A stretch of DNA of 64,000 nt from Phallus indusiatus (GCA_027605045.1 JAQFWX010000005.1:1736001-1800000); one strand, 5' to 3'; shown: positions 33,139-46,238, counted from the stretch's first letter. Numbers and translations are program-made. Notes: generated by a model not told the origin, from the letters alone.

Positions 33139-33444
33139 GAGCTTGTCAACGACAAACTACGCCAACAACAGCTAGCAGAAAACGTCGCAAAACTCAAAGC
33201 ACAAGACGAAGAAGAACGTCGGAGACAGCTTGAAACGCAAAATCAACTTCGACAGATATCATCAACGCAAGGCCAACAGAGCACCCAAGCTCAAAGAAGT
33301 CAAGATGATTCTCAACAAACGCCGCAAACAAATCCGAATCTGCCGTCATCACAAGAGGTTGTACCGTCAAAGCCGATCGGACCCACTCCAGAGCCTCAAG
33401 CTTGGATACCTTCAGCAACACAAAGAGGTTCCGGTTCAGGTTAA
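33139..33444 (+). CDS. Gln-rich coiled-coil protein, C-terminal exon(s) of an unplaced gene
   Basis: After an acceptor ATATGTAG, 101 codons read ELVNDKLRQQQLAENVAKLK, then a charged coiled coil (AQDEEERRRQLETQNQLRQ), a Gln/Ser/Pro-rich stretch with PQTNPNLPSSQEVVPSKP, and end QRGSGSG before TAA at 33,442-33,444. The coding character is good (a long heptad-like helix). No start codon or upstream exon can be fixed, so this may be the 3' part of a gene with small exons or a remnant. No family is recognised. Its 3' end faces the 3' end of the coatomer gene 340 bases away. Confidence 0.4.
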   Translation, partial: ELVNDKLRQQQLAENVAKLKAQDEEERRRQLETQNQLRQISSTQGQQSTQAQRSQDDSQQTPQTNPNLPSSQEVVPSKPIGPTPEPQAWIPSATQRGSGSG

Positions 33445-33781
33445 CCTTCATCTTAAAGACGAACACACTCAAAAATTGGAAGCAGAGGGGAAAAAAGTGA
33501 CTATATAATGTATATTCTACACCGACATAAAAGCGGGCGTTTTTTTCATGTAATAAGAAAACGTGTCAAATGTCAAGTGGGATTAACCATAGTAAAAAAA
33601 AGGAAAATGAGGAATGAGAGGACGATATAAAAACGATAACATCGGGAGTGAAAAAAAAGAGAGGGATGAAAAGTCGAATAATAAATGCATCATGTCCTAC
33701 CCTCCCCTCCATCTCCCGGTCACAAATTACGCCCGGGGTACAAGTATACATGTCTACCACCATCGATACATCCCTTTTTTT
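33445..33781. other. Convergent 3' spacer
   Basis: This is the AT-rich region between the 3' ends of the small ORF and the coatomer gene. It has homopurine runs (GAAAAAAAAGAGAGGGATGAAA at about 33,648-33,670) and T runs near the coatomer stop. Nothing else is seen. Confidence 0.4.
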
Positions 33782-36700
33782 TCATTGAGGAGCGGGTAAT
33801 CCACTTGAAGGCGCTCCAATCTTGGTAAGCCTCGTCAATGGGTCTAATTGATCCTTGTATTGAGGCTGGAAGAATGCGCCAGTATACGGACACTGAACCG
33901 AAGGCGAGCCTTTATAAATAGGTGTAAACGAAGCACCGCAAATCTCGAATTCTGTGAACTCGTCATAAGAGATCTCAACGGCATTACGTGGGTTTCTTTC
34001 TCCTGCTGCAATGATCGCACGAGCCTTAAAAAGATATGACCATCAAAAAACTACTCTCGTTAAAGACAGAATGTGTTCCTTACCCGAGAAACAACTTTGG
34101 CATCGGGCTGAAGATCAATCAACCTTCTAGCCAACTTGGCAGCCGTAGCGTGGTTGTTCGCTTTTGGAAGTACAAGAACAGCATTCCGCAACGCCAACTG
34201 TACATGCTGCGGTTGCATCTTGCAATGTGTGAAATACACAGCAAGTTCGAGATTCCTCCGAACGTTATCCGGCTCTTGCTCAACAATCCGACGTCGCTCG
34301 CGTTCAATAGAAACACCGAGAAGGTATTCCTTAGTGGAGGTAACCAAAGTCCGCCACTAGCCAAACAATGAGCGATGGTAGAACTTCCATAAGGTAGAAA
34401 CATACCTCTTTCGCTTCCTCGTCGGTTTGCACGACGATGAACAAAAGCGTGTGAAGAACATTCCGGAAAGCAGATTCAGCCTCTTCCAGTTTGTTCAATT
34501 GCAAGAAACGATATGCCTCTTTTAGTTCCGTCTTGATAGTAGCAATAGTGTGAACCGCCACGGGTAACACACGCGTAGCAGACGATTCTTCAATGTTTCG
34601 TCGTATGTGGAGTTGGAGCTGTGGTAATGAAGCATTCGGGGATAAATATACGTGCGAAGCACGATAAATAGACAAAAACAACGGTTTTAGTGCTTCGAAA
34701 GCGACGACACCATGTTGACGGTTAAGAAGCTAACAAAACCACCTCAATATCAACAAAATTTAGTGCAAAACGGGGATGATTCATACCTGCATAGCTGACT
34801 CGAACGATCCAGCAGCGACATGATCAGCCGCAAACGGTGAATTACGAACCCACATCTCCGTCTCACTAACACCAGGCGTAGCGCCAGCACCAGCATCCCC
34901 ACCTTCCGCAACCTCCTCACCAACATCAACTTGAGCCACAATATCCTCCGTATCCAAATCCCATCCAGCCCCTTCTTCAATCTCATCCTCTTCCGCACCA
35001 TCATCCTGACCAGTCCACTCGTCCATACCAGCACTTGGTCCATCAATACCATTAACATACGAAGATTCAGCTCCACCTTCGGCATGCCCGTTGATAAGTG
35101 ACCTTTCAAAGTAGCTTTGGCCGGTTGAAACAATCGGCCAGTTGAGGTTTGCTGTTGATGCTACGATGGGAGGAGGTTTTAATGTCGATCGTCCGAAATC
35201 TGGAACGTCATCCATGTCGGCTTCGGTCAAACCGGCACTTTCTAGAATCTCAAGAGCGATTTCGTCCAAGCCGTTCGTTTTCGCCGTGAGATAGGCAAGA
35301 GGTACTTGAATCGTAATGTTAATTTAGTGTTTCTTGCATAAAGCATAAGACTTACATAGACCAACGTCTCTTAAAACGTTGATACGACCCTCAACATCAC
35401 CCGCATACAAGGCATTATGGAAGCGGGACATTGGATCACCACGTGCTTGAGCAATTTTCTGCATCTTTTGAAGCTTGTCTGTACTGCCAGTCGCAAGATA
35501 CAAGAAAGAAAGGCGGTCAAAGCTCTTCATCTGTTGGTAAGACTTTTCGACTATCTATTAGAATCGGTGGACAGTTAATTATAATCATAATGAACAATAC
35601 TAGTACACAAAACATACCTTGTGATTACCCTGTTTCAAAGCCTGTTGTGCCAGTCGTTCCCAACACTCTGGTTTATCGATAGAACGAGCGGTCTCAAGCG
35701 CAACATCCAAATTACCACATTCAATCGCAAGATCGAATCTTGTGTTTTTATCTTGTACAAAGTGCAATGCAATCTGAACTATAGTTGAGCACATATTCAA
35801 AACCAAAACTAACGTGAACTCGTTACCTCGGGGAAGCCTTTCTTTTGGAGATAGGCAATGATACTTTGTCCGACTAGATTGGAAGTACGAATGATATGCA
35901 GCACTTCGTCGTAGTTGTTGCGAATAAGGGCAAGTTTGAATCTATATTCTGTGGGATCTATCGAAATGGTGCGTGGGCGGGCGCTACGATCCAGACAATG
36001 AACCGTCTTTCCTTTGACACGTGTTAAGTAGACCGGTTGGTCCAAAGTTCGTATGATACCATTGTCACTGTAAAACACACGTTCAATCAACGGTGATGCT
36101 TCAGCTTAAAAGACTACTTACCCCTGAGGTAAGGTGTATTTGATATGATTCAAGGTGGAATAGAGGAATACACCGGCATCGTCCCAAGCACCTGACTTGA
36201 TACGAATAGTCTCATGAATAAGACAACTCTGTTGTAAAGTCTTGTTTGCAATAGTAATAGCTAGTATAGTGCATCAGGATGTAAACTATAAACAGCAGAT
36301 AAATTACACTGACTGTGTTTGCTTAACAATGCAACCGATCCGCCATCTGTGCTCCATACAACATACTTGACTGGTGCTGTTGTCAGCTCGGCAAGGGCCT
36401 TTTGCTGCTGAATATCGTATAGTATGACTGAGGTTGGTGTACTCAGTAGCAAACTTGCTGTACCGCCATAGAATACATCGTTGACTTGTGTAGTAGGCTT
36501 GATGGTTTTTGTTATTGAATTGGAAAGATCACGAATTTCAATTGTCTATGAGAGAATGATTATCAACATCGGTGCAAGAATAGCCTACTAAGAATAACGT
36601 ACCTGAGTGGTCTTATTGAGAACAGCGAACCGATTACGTGCAACAAAAATGGCACTAGAACCAGTGCCACGTTTCCCATCACTGGTCGAATCACGTAAAT

Positions 36701-38186
36701 CACCACCAACGTCTTTAGGCAAAGCAACAAGCTCGTAAATGCCATTATCAGACTGAGAAGTGACGATAACTGATCTTTCCGCTGGGTTGAAGCTCAGCGT
36801 CCGTGGTTGAATGTATTGGCTACCTAATTTGCGAACACTCAAAACACCAACGTCTGAACCAGTGTTGAGATCGTATTGTCGGACGTATTTGTCGCGGATA
36901 TAGTACAAATTGTCCATGTGTAGTGTGAAAGCGGGACGTTCGCGTTCCAGTTTGAATACGATAAGACCGTTATCGTGGCCTAAATGAGACTTTGAGAAAA
37001 GAGTCGCTTTAACACAGAAATGACGAAATACACACCAGCAGCGAACAAATTGAGGTTAGGATGAGCAGCTAACACCCAGAACCGATCCTGTTCTCGTCTG
37101 AACGTCTGAACAGCTGTGCGTTTGCCCATATCCCAGACGCGGATAGTCTTGTCCTCACCAACAGACAAGATCAGCTCCTGACGCGGATGAAAAAGCGCAA
37201 CCGACACATTGTTGAAATGTCCACGACATGAATCGACCTCCCAAGCTTTTGTATCGCTCATACGCCATAGTTTGATTTGTCTATCATCACCAGCCGAGAC
37301 TATAAGAGGGAGAGTAGGGTGGAAGGAAGCAAAATTGACGCCGCGGTCATGGCCCTCTAGTACATATTTGACGGTTGAGAAGGAATCAAAACTGTCGAGG
37401 TTGTTAGATGGGGTGCTGGGGGTGCTTCTCCTGAGTCCCGAGATATCCCAAACGCGAACAGTTTGATCCATAGATGCTGACACGACGAGATCCTCTTTGG
37501 GATGGAATTGGGCAGACATGATGTAGTGGGAGTGTCCAGTTAATATGGCGATGCAGTTCCGCGAAGTACTATTCCAGATGCGGATTGTTTGGTCGTCGGA
37601 GCAGGAAAGCTAAAGGCAGAACAGTACTCAGCTAAATTCGAAAAGTGTCTACAGTTTAGGCGGGGTACTTACAACCCACGGCATTTCATGATGGAATTGA
37701 ACCGTCCGTACGTAATCCAAGTGACCATGCAGAATAAAAATACAGCGACGGTTTTGCGGTCGGATATCTGAAATACGCCTCTGTTAGAGAGTGTTTGTGC
37801 CATGACCGTGTTGAAAGTACCTACCCCAGACTCTGATTTTATAGTCGTCACCACCAGTAGCGAGTAAAGGCCGGCTGGGATGGAAAGCAACGGCTCTTAC
37901 GGGACCTAATAAGCAAATTAGAGACATAGATCGCTTTGAAACGGGTAGAGCCAAGTACCGTCATGGTCGTCAAATCTATCGACAAGGGTTCCCATTTGAT
38001 AGTTCCATAGTTGCACGCTGCCATTATGCAAAGAGGCGGCAAGTAAAGGGCGCGTAGGGTGAAAAGCCAAACCTTTATAAAATGAATTCAGTAATTTTTT
38101 CTTTTTAATTTTCTCACTTGCAGGAAAGCAGACGACAAACCTTTTACCCGATTACTTTTCGATTCAAATTTTGTCAGCAAGTTCAT
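33782..38186 (-). CDS. COP1: Coatomer subunit alpha (COPI, alpha-COP)
   Basis: This is the large scaffold subunit of the COPI coat, which returns cargo from Golgi to ER. The start at 38,186 gives [16 protein letters not shown], the canonical N terminus. It continues after the first intron (exon 1 is 38,141-38,186) with [20 protein letters not shown]. An N-terminal WD40 propeller follows: [60 protein letters not shown]. Then come the second propeller (33-35 kb side: [55 protein letters not shown]), the acidic linker ([20 protein letters not shown]) and the conserved C-terminal domain ending [20 protein letters not shown] and [10 protein letters not shown]. It has a dozen or so short introns. 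The size, about 1,200 residues, is normal. Expected to be essential and constitutive. Confidence 0.95.
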
Positions 38187-38393
38187 GATGGTATCCTTCG
38201 AGAGGATTTAAAGGGAGAGATATAATAGTCTCAAGGGCGTTTTCAGGAGTCTGTACTCCTGGTATCGGGGAGGTTATTAAGAAAGAGGAGCCGTAGACGT
38301 CGACACCGTCGTTGTAATACGTGGAGGACAGACCGTGTCGATATGTGTGACAATGGTGACTTGTTTGTCCTTGTTTTGCAACGAACGCTCGTT
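38187..38393. promoter_or_regulatory. Short divergent promoter of coatomer alpha and a small protein
   Basis: Only 207 bases separate the ATG of the coatomer gene (-) and the preferred ATG of the small protein (+), so both must share regulatory sequence. A TATAATAG-like run is present at 38,220-38,230. An in-frame upstream ATG at 38,343 could extend the plus gene by 17 residues. Confidence 0.55.
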
Positions 38394-38987
38394 ATGTCTT
38401 CACCACCACCACCGTCAGCGAGCCAGCCGTTAAGCGTCGATCTTGCCCCTTCATCTCAACCAAAAAGCAAAAAAGAAAGTCTCGAAGATGTGCTTGCCCG
38501 TCCTTTCTCACCTTTTGAAGCTGAATCTATGGCCTCTGCTTACGACGAAGAATCTCTAAGAATGGCCGAATTTGAAACTGGTATGTCATAGACAGGGCAT
38601 ACATATCCAGGATTAGCTGTCTTTGCCTTGATATCGTCTTTTGATGGTTGGAATCGACAGAACTTAGTGAAATGCTGCTTTCCGTAATGCTGGACGTTAG
38701 AGCTTGGGCGCTGGCGAGACCACTCGTAGAACATGAAAACGCTCGTGTCGAATTATCCGATAAACTCAGAGAAATAGAAAAAATCCAAGAGGACCAAGGC
38801 AGGTTTTCTTTCTTTGGTACGGCCAACGGATCCTACCTGCTCGATACATCTCGAATTCCTGACTTGTACTGCTGATAACTGGCTAATTTCACTCCCAACA
38901 GAACAAACGCGTCTGAAATTGCTCAACTTTATCCATTCAATCAAATCCGCCTTGGCAGCCTTGACTTCAGCAGCAACAGCTATTTGA
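38394..38987 (+). CDS. Small coiled-coil protein, unknown function
   Basis: Three exons, 38,394-38,580, 38,661-38,816 and 38,902-38,987, join in consistent phase (1, 1) to give 142 residues. The N terminus is Pro/Ser-rich (MSSPPPPSASQPLSVDLAPS). Next is a conserved-looking acidic segment (LEDVLARPFSPFEAESMAS), then a long helix (LSEMLLSVMLDVRAWALARP, LVEHENARVELSDKLREIEK) and a C-terminal helix (LLNFIHSIKSALAALTSA). No signal peptide or membrane segment is convincing. The second donor is GTACGG after SFF; using the earlier GTTTTC would give a poorer C terminus. I do not recognise the family. It is divergent from coatomer alpha and 235 bases upstream of the metacaspase. Confidence 0.7.
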
Positions 38988-39221
38988 TGTATCATTCTAA
39001 CTAGTCTCTAGAAAGGGGTTTACTATTGTACTAGTATCTCATTTGTATTTTATATGACATGCACAAGCATGTGAAAGATGATAATTGGACACGTTAACCG
39101 AGTAACAAAGGCGCTACTGTATAAATAAAGCAATGTCAGGCAGGGATTTTCGCCACTGACATGCCTCAGACTGTCCCTCTTCTAAGCTCGGTCTGAAGAT
39201 ATACCAAAAAGACGGTGCGAC

Positions 39222-41150
39222 ATGGCGTGTATTTACCCACTTAACCAGTATAAGAGGGCTTTGTGCATTGGCATCTCATATCGCGGCCAGAAGGGACCGT
39301 ACGGGATGTCTGCAGAGCAATTTCAGTTGAGCGGTGCCCACCTGGACGCATTGAGAATCTGCAAACTATTGATAGGTCTGTGCCAGTCCACTAATTTGTG
39401 AATATATTTATATATTCTCTGTAGATCATTATGATTATCAGGAAGAAAATATCTGTCTTTTAATCGATAGTCCAGAGTATCCGCCACCGACTAGAGAAAA
39501 CATCGTACGTCTCGCTGATGTTATCGTCTGCGATTTTTTTTACTCCGAAACAATTATTAAAGATAACAGCAATGAAGCAACTGACAGAAGACGCGGAACC
39601 TGGCGATTGTTTATTTTTCTTTTGTAAGTTTTGCTAATTGTAATGAGATCGCCCAACAAATAAATGGTCATCTTCAGTCGCTGGTCATGGAGATCAAGTT
39701 ACAAATATGGATGGTACTGAAGAAGATGGCAAAGATGAAAGTTGGTCTGCGTTTTATTTTTTTCGAAAACGGCACCCGCGCTCATAAATCTTCACTACAG
39801 TTATACTCCCGCTGGACTGGCAACTAGACGAGAGCAAACCATTAGAAGACCCAACCCGATACACTAATGTTATTATGGACGACGTACGAATCTTTTGTGT
39901 TGTTAACAGCCCTATCTAACTAACAAATTTTCACCTTTCAGGAAATGCATGATATCTTGATAAAACCGCTTCCCCGGGACTGTCGCTTCTCAGTAAGCCA
40001 AACTCTCCTCAAAAAGAAAACCATGACTTACATAAATGCAGTCCCTATTCGATTCCTGTCACTCGGGTACAATCCTAGACCTCCCCTTCTCCAGATACTA
40101 CGGACCCCTCTCCCTAAACACCTCTGCCGAGAGCCTCATCATCCCTCGCTCCCCAATAAGACAATCACCCACACACCTGACCAGTCCCCAGCATCACACT
40201 CCCCAAAAAGATCTTCAAACAAAAGTATATCACGACCTCGAAACAACGTTTATTCTCCCAAGTGCAACTCGTCCAGGAAGCCCTATAAGCCCTAGCGAGC
40301 TCGCTTTTGCTAATCACTTTCCAGTCCGCGGACCGCTAGGTAAAATTTTACTTTCCTGTTGCACTTTTGGTTGGTGACTTGATGTTATTCTCCGTCAGAT
40401 CTGTCATATACATATACTCGGTTAAGCTCGCGAGGTAGATTTGATCCCTTTTGGAGAGATGGTGCGTGGGTCTTGCGAGGTGAAGATCTTGATCATGAAA
40501 TAGGACCCAGTCGCGGCGCTCGCGCGGTAAGAAAGTTTCATCATTAAGAATATTACACAAATCAAACGTTAATTCTGCTTTGTTTTAAGGTTTCTTGGTC
40601 GGCTTGTTCGGACGGTCAAAATGGTTATGAGGTATCTAGCCCGAACTCAAATGCACTGACGGGGGGTATTATGGTCAGGGTAAGTCACAAAACCGTTTTT
40701 AAGATCAATGACCCGTGTCAACCAGTATGAACCATAGGCATTTGTTGATATTTTAAGTGATTAATAATGTTTTCCGTTTTGTTTCGTAACTCATCGCTAG
40801 TAATTCAGACGAGAATCCACATCGCACCTATGGCGACATTCTAAAACTTTTAGGGTAAACATCTCACTATCCCTCTTTATTTTATAGGTCTCGTGTCTAA
40901 CTCCAGCGATTGTCAGAGACCGATTACGTGCAGCCTGTACAAACATTAATAAAACAAGAGCCCGAGCCGATTGGATCATGCAGGAACCACAGGTGAGCCA
41001 TGGCTATTATTATATCGAACATACGCGTTTTTAAAACTGAATAATTTTCAGTTAGGAACAAATTATTTACCCGTAAGTACCTCGTATTCCTGAGACAGAT
41101 ACTTGTTTTTTTACCTTCACAAGGACTTGAATGAATTATTTATCCCATAA
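39222..41150 (+). CDS. Metacaspase (peptidase C14 family)
   Basis: This is a cysteine protease that cleaves after Arg/Lys and acts in stress response and programmed death of fungi. The start at 39,222 gives MACIYPLNQYKRALCIGISY, the first strand of the p20 domain. About ten exons can be joined. The catalytic His is in FFFFAGHGDQV (split by an intron after FFF at about 39,623). The catalytic Cys is in LFDSCHSGTILDLPF after the intron ending near 40,042. The p10 part has VSWSACSDGQNGYEV, VSCLTPAIVRDRLRAACTNI and the short final exons LGTNYLP and DLNELFIP with TAA at 41,148-41,150. The N-terminal Pro/Gln-rich prodomain common in type I fungal metacaspases is absent, unless it lies in an upstream exon I cannot see. 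The AITAMKQL junction needs a 54-base intron beginning GTACGTCTCG. Confidence 0.92.
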
Positions 41151-41602
41151 GCCGTTTTTTTTTCTTTTCATCTTTTAATCGAATGTATTTTTGGTTTGTC
41201 AATAGTATCAAATTAGTAGGTATCTCACTATACTAACATGGGGGGTAACCAGATACAATTACAATATATAATGTCAATCTGTTCCCAAGAATCGTACAAA
41301 AAATTGGGAAAAAAGAAGAAAAAAGTGAGATGCATGATGACGGGAAACAGAGGAAAAAACAAGACTAGGAAAAAAAAAACTTGGGAACAAAGAAGCGAAG
41401 AAGAAAGAAAACTAAAAGTCGAGTTTAGTAATGTCAAAAAAGGGAAAGGAAGAAGGGAATAATAAAGTGGCCATCCGTCAGAAGAACGAAAAACGGAAGC
41501 GCAAAAAAGGTCCAATCATCTAAGTATTTTTCTATAAACACTGCAGCACAGTCGGCTCCGACAGGGGCATCGTTGCATGGGGTGGAAGAATGTCATGTAC
41601 TC
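41151..41602. other. Convergent spacer between metacaspase and DENN gene
   Basis: It has T-rich then purine-rich low-complexity sequence; 41,290-41,460 is almost only A and G on the plus strand and makes a Lys/Glu-rich frame without coding value. Both neighbouring genes end here, so it probably holds their polyadenylation signals. Confidence 0.45.
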
Positions 41603-44602
41603 TCAAGCGGCAAAACTGGCTTCACTTCGATTCGAAGGTAACCGTGAAAACGCAGGTGGAGGAAAAAGCATCCCGTTTGGAGTCTGGTTTGGATTCGGAT
41701 AACGATCTTTATCTCGTTCAAGCCGCGCTGTTTGAACTTCCAATAATTGTGCTTGGCGTACGTAGGCGTATTTATGGAAATGATTTAGCGATTGAAGAAA
41801 GAGAACTCCAATCTGAACACGTAAGGCAAGATGGTTAGATTATGCAACGGAAATCGGTGCAACGTATAGGTCTTACAGGGTATGCACGTAAAGCTGTTAA
41901 TAGATCTACTGTCAAGTCGCGAATAGTTTCTTGTTGATGGAAAAGACCAAAGCTTATTGGCACGAGACCACCAGTGTGTGGAGGTAACATCGATAAAAGC
42001 TTGAAAAGATAAGGATCATTCAATAAAGAACGAAATGACATTCTGAGAATACATACTTCAACGACCTGCTCATAAGTCTGCACCGAGTCCACTAACGCCC
42101 GCATTATAAGCTCGACTTCAGCATCCGACAGATTTTTCCCGTGACGAAGCTTCCATAGCTGATGAACGAGATCAAACCCTTGAATAGCCTTCGTCTCCAA
42201 CGAAGTCTGAAAGTCCTAAATCCGAGTTCAGCATGCGCAAAATCACCAAAACACGCTAAAAGAAAGCTCAAACGAACAAGTTTAAAATACTCATAACTCT
42301 TCGTATGCCTCCACCCTTCAATCCGACTGATATTCGCAGCTAACTCTCGGGACCCGGCAACTTCATCCACGAATGCAATTCCACTTCCTAATCGTCCACG
42401 TGGATGTTCGGGTGTCGGAAATTCAAACGGCGCAACGGGGTGGCCTATAAGAGTCCCGCCGAGACAGTCTTCTTCGTACCGTGCAGCCAGACGTACAAAC
42501 CGCATCGCATACTCCGTCATTCGATTGCGAATGAGCGATTCTCCATAATGGCAAGCTATAGCGGTCAGAATCTATTCAAAAAATGACACACAAACAATAA
42601 GCAACGAAGCCAAGAAAAAAAGAAGAGTAGTCAATCAGGCACAAAAGACAACGTACCTCCTCCACGAACATATTATCAGGATGATCATTCCTCGCGATAA
42701 ACTCCTTCACACCACTAGCGCTCTCCTTCCGGGGTGCAACAACCTCTTCATCATGCCCCGACGAATCGGATCGCACAGTTCCAGACCGTGGAATGATAGG
42801 TGGCGGTGAAGGAAACAAACTAGGCGGTGGAGCAACCGGCCGCAAGTCTTTGCTCACGGTAATCTTTCCAGTATCAATATTGCACAGCACATCCCATATC
42901 GGCATGGTTTCGAAAATGGGGTTCGTTACGCCCGCGATGAAGTCCGGGCTAGAAATAAAAAGTGGCAACAATCACAATCAGAAATGCTGTGCTTTTGGAT
43001 GATTCTCTTCTTTTTTTTGAGAGAGAGAGGAAGAAGCTTTGGAACGGATATACATACACAGTTTGTAATGCAGCTTCTTGCGCTAGACAGGTATACGGAT
43101 ACGCCCGGGCGGTGAATCCTCGCAAGACGGTGCCGCAGCCTGACCCTAAAGCACAGGCTGCGAGAACGTAGTTAGCAACAACCGAAGCAGGTCGTCCATA
43201 TCCCAAGAATATGATTCGTTTCCCGGTAACGAGCGCATTGAAAAGAAGGATGATAGGGTGCGTTAGATAGCCGTTGGTGTGAAGATGGGCATGGAGCGGT
43301 CCGGATATACTGGCGTTAGGAGATGAAAATGTTTGAATGAGTTGTATTAGAGAGTACTGCGGAGATGATCTTTGTTAGAAATCAAAGAAAAAAACAACGT
43401 GAAAAGTGAACGTACATCTCCAACTTCCTCTGGGAACGTCGAGAGCGGTACTCGTATGTTAAGCTTGGTTTTCTTATATGTAATAGTCGTGTCGTAAAAA
43501 TGCGTGTCTAACGTCATTTTGGGTAACTGTGTATGTGAATCGGCTGATGTGGATGAATGTCCGTTTTGACGCGATACTTCATCGAAAGACGAGCGAGGTC
43601 GGTGTAATTGTGAATGTGCATGTGAATTCGAATGCGAATCTTGAGATACATTATTACCAATCCAGACTACACTGCTTCCGTTTGAAGAGTGCGACTCCGC
43701 TTTTGACCGAGATGACTGGAGACTTGAAAGACTGTCAGCCCGCGTCCGAGTAGACAAGTCATGATCGTTCGCAGATCGGGAATGAATAGAGTTGACTTCT
43801 GTTCTTGAGGAAGATCCTACTAGGGTAACATCGTCTTGAGGTATAAACTTCTCCGCGAAAACGTCTTTGCGTTCCGAGGCACGCAGAATGAATTTTTCTT
43901 CTCTGGAGAGGGTTGGCGCCATGGATATGTCCATTGCGTTGACTGCATCGTACAAACGTGTTATGCAATCGTCAGAAGGGTCGCTGAAGTACTCTTGTAG
44001 CGCTATCCATAGTACGGGCTACAACGGGGTCAGTCGTGTGAGCGAGCTCTGATAGGGAGAAAAAACTGACTTTGAAAAGTTGGATGAAAGGTAGTCGAGT
44101 ACAAATCGCTAGTGCTTTTACTTCTGCACCTCTATGTGAAAGAAAAGAGATTTCAAAAAATTAGCAAAGAAAACGACATCGAAAGCAAGGAGTTGCGTAC
44201 CGCCTTAAGGTTTTGTCGCGGTTCGTACGCACGAGGTTTAACACGTACAACAGCTCGGAGTTGGTGCCATCGATAACGCTTCCAGTAATGGAATCCGCAT
44301 CCGCGATGACGGGTTCGACGGTGCTATCGGGAGTCTGGTTAAGCATGAAGTACGTCCAGTCCTCCTGCTGACTGTGTACCCCTTCCGGAATCATCAGCTC
44401 AGCGATGAGCCTGGGTACAAAATTTCATTGAGCAAACCTTGTCTAAAAAGAAGAGTAAAATAAGAAGTAAAAAGGCACTCAACTGGTCATTTTCAACACC
44501 TAATGGCTGAGGAAACTGTCTAGCTAAACTCGCTCCAGTGTCGATGTCAAATTCGGCAAGAAGAACGAAAGATACGTGTCGTGTAGAGCCCTGTCGGACC
44601 AT
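41603..44602 (-). CDS. Afi1/Anr2-type DENN domain protein
   Basis: This is a DENN-family protein of the type that docks Arf3 at the plasma membrane and sets polarity axis in yeasts (Afi1 docking domain plus SPA domain). The start at 44,602 gives MVRQGSTRHVSFVLLAEFDI. The Afi1 part includes DTGASLARQFPQPLG, LIAELMIPEGVHSQQEDWTY and LLYVLNLVRTNRDKTLRRGA, then LFKPVLWIALQEYFSDPSDD. A Ser-rich linker (about 43,500-43,830) is followed by the SPA/DENN core: LPKMTLDTHFYDTTI, HLHTNGYLTHPIILLFNALV, FLGYGRPASVVANYVLAACA, PDFIAGVTNPIFETMPIWDV and LCNIDTGKITVSKDL. The last intron (GTAAGACC..TTCAG, 41,778-41,847 region) leads to QIGVLFLQSLNHFHKYAYVR and a TGA at 41,603-41,605. The full length is about 850 residues. 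It converges on the metacaspase. Confidence 0.88.
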
Positions 44603-45340
44603 TGAGGCTATATAAGAATGCCTCTAGCAATATCCCTAAATCAATGATCCAGGATAAAATAGGGGTTTCGGAGTGAATTGTCGTCAAAAGGAAGTGTTGA
44701 CAGTAGGGTTGAACAGTAAAGCTATTTGGGTACTTGAGGAGAGGCCGAAGGTCACGTGGTTTCCGGCCAAATATATAATTTCTTTAAAATATTGCGTTCA
44801 TCAATCTTTATGGAATTGTCGTCAAAAGTCAATTCCCTTTCCTTCGTATTATATGAAATCCATCTTGTCAATATATCAACTACAAAAATTTTTGTAACCA
44901 TCCCAATGGTATACTTGACAACGCTTACTATTTCTGTCACTGTTACTGAGTATGTACATCATGTATTTGACTCCAACTATTTACAAAAATATAGTTTCCA
45001 CCACGCTATACTTATTTTAGAATATTTTCTAGCTGTCAAAGATTTCCAAAAAAATGATTGATGAATGTTATTGTTGCCCATTTAATATCAGTCTCATCAT
45101 GATATAACAAAGATCGGTTATTCAATACAAATCATGGGATCCATAGAGCGGAATGCACGGCTAGTGGCTCAAATATATATCTTAATATTCCGATGAATAA
45201 TGCGTTAGTCTTGTCTTGTGTGTGTAAAGAGATCAGTTCTTCACAGTCCCTCGGTCCTATTGATCAAGGAGATTAACATCCATATGTAGACTCAAGGTAC
45301 GCCGGATAACATACAGTCAAATTGGCGCTAATTCACCGTA
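44603..45340. other. Boundary between housekeeping island and right arm; no gene
   Basis: 44,603-44,760 is the 5' side of the DENN gene. 44,676-44,830 repeats GAATTGTCGTCAAAAG twice. The rest is AT-rich with short frames of no coding value. The inverted-duplication match with the left arm starts at about 45,340. Confidence 0.45.
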
Positions 45341-45720
45341 GAATTGAAATTTGACCCCTGGACTGATTTTTCTTCCATGAAATCGCGGAGGAGCGAGGCC
45401 CAACGAGTAAAAGCTGAACACTGTTCATCCCATCCAGGACCCCCACTAACCACATCCAACAATGACTAGTTCGATTTTTGAATGTACAACTATACAGTAA
45501 AAAAGGCGTTGCAGAACATAACATCATGATAACATATAAGTAATAGGACCCGTGATGCATTGATGCGTGAGTGGCATAGGTGCGCATGCGTGTTGAGTTG
45601 CGATCTCAGTGGACAAATGGAGGCGGAGTTTAGGCCAACAAGGTACAACGTCTCCTGCAACCGAATGACGGGAGAAATGGCAGTGCCCCTTTTGACTCCC
45701 CTTAGGTTTATGAGCCGTTA

Positions 45721-46238
45721 TTAATCTTCCTTCTCCAGCACTTCTTTAAGATTATCCATAAGTTTATTATGTGCTGACCCTTGCGTCGATAGGATATATG
45801 GCATTAGTAAAGCGTTTGCCTACATGAAAATAAATAATAATAAGCTACGAGTTATACACAGCGGATCAAGACTCTCACAAGGATGGTATAGTCTTCAACA
45901 ACCTCGCAAGTGTGTTCTTCACTGGTGCCTTTCACAGTGAACTTGCTCGATATTACGGCCTTAAAACCCATCGAATTAGCCGTGATCTCGGAGTCAATCC
46001 CATTCTCGTGCAGCCTGGAATGCACTTGATACTCCAAAGTCTTCTTCCAGCACCCGAACGTCAAAACGTCCGTTATAATCCACGAGTCGGGTAGTACCTT
46101 CTCGTCGGGCCGTATATCAGTCACCAATGGGTTGAGAAGAAAGAATTTGTGTGGATCGTGTAATAGGTTGAGAATCTTCTTTTTGGGAGCGTGGATTTGG
46201 CGGGAGACGCTCGTGTGTGATGTCTTCTGGAATGGCAT
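45721..46238 (-). CDS. START/SRPBCC-like fungal protein, right copy
   Basis: Two exons, 45,879-46,238 and 45,721-45,819, join through a GTGAGA..GTAG intron in phase 0 to give 152 residues. It is about 88 percent like the left copy by eye and is four residues shorter after RPDEKVLPD (the left copy has QPDRDSQ). Other changes are conservative (FLLNPLV, KGTSEEHTCEV). Keeping both copies open while neighbours decayed suggests selection or a young duplication. An upstream in-frame Met at 46,367 is not conserved in frame in the left arm. Function is inferred only at fold level, a ligand-binding helix-grip protein. Confidence 0.7.

Noticed and set aside
41238..41462. Lys/Glu-rich 74-codon frame
   Set aside because: It is a by-product of an almost pure purine stretch in the convergent spacer between two genes.
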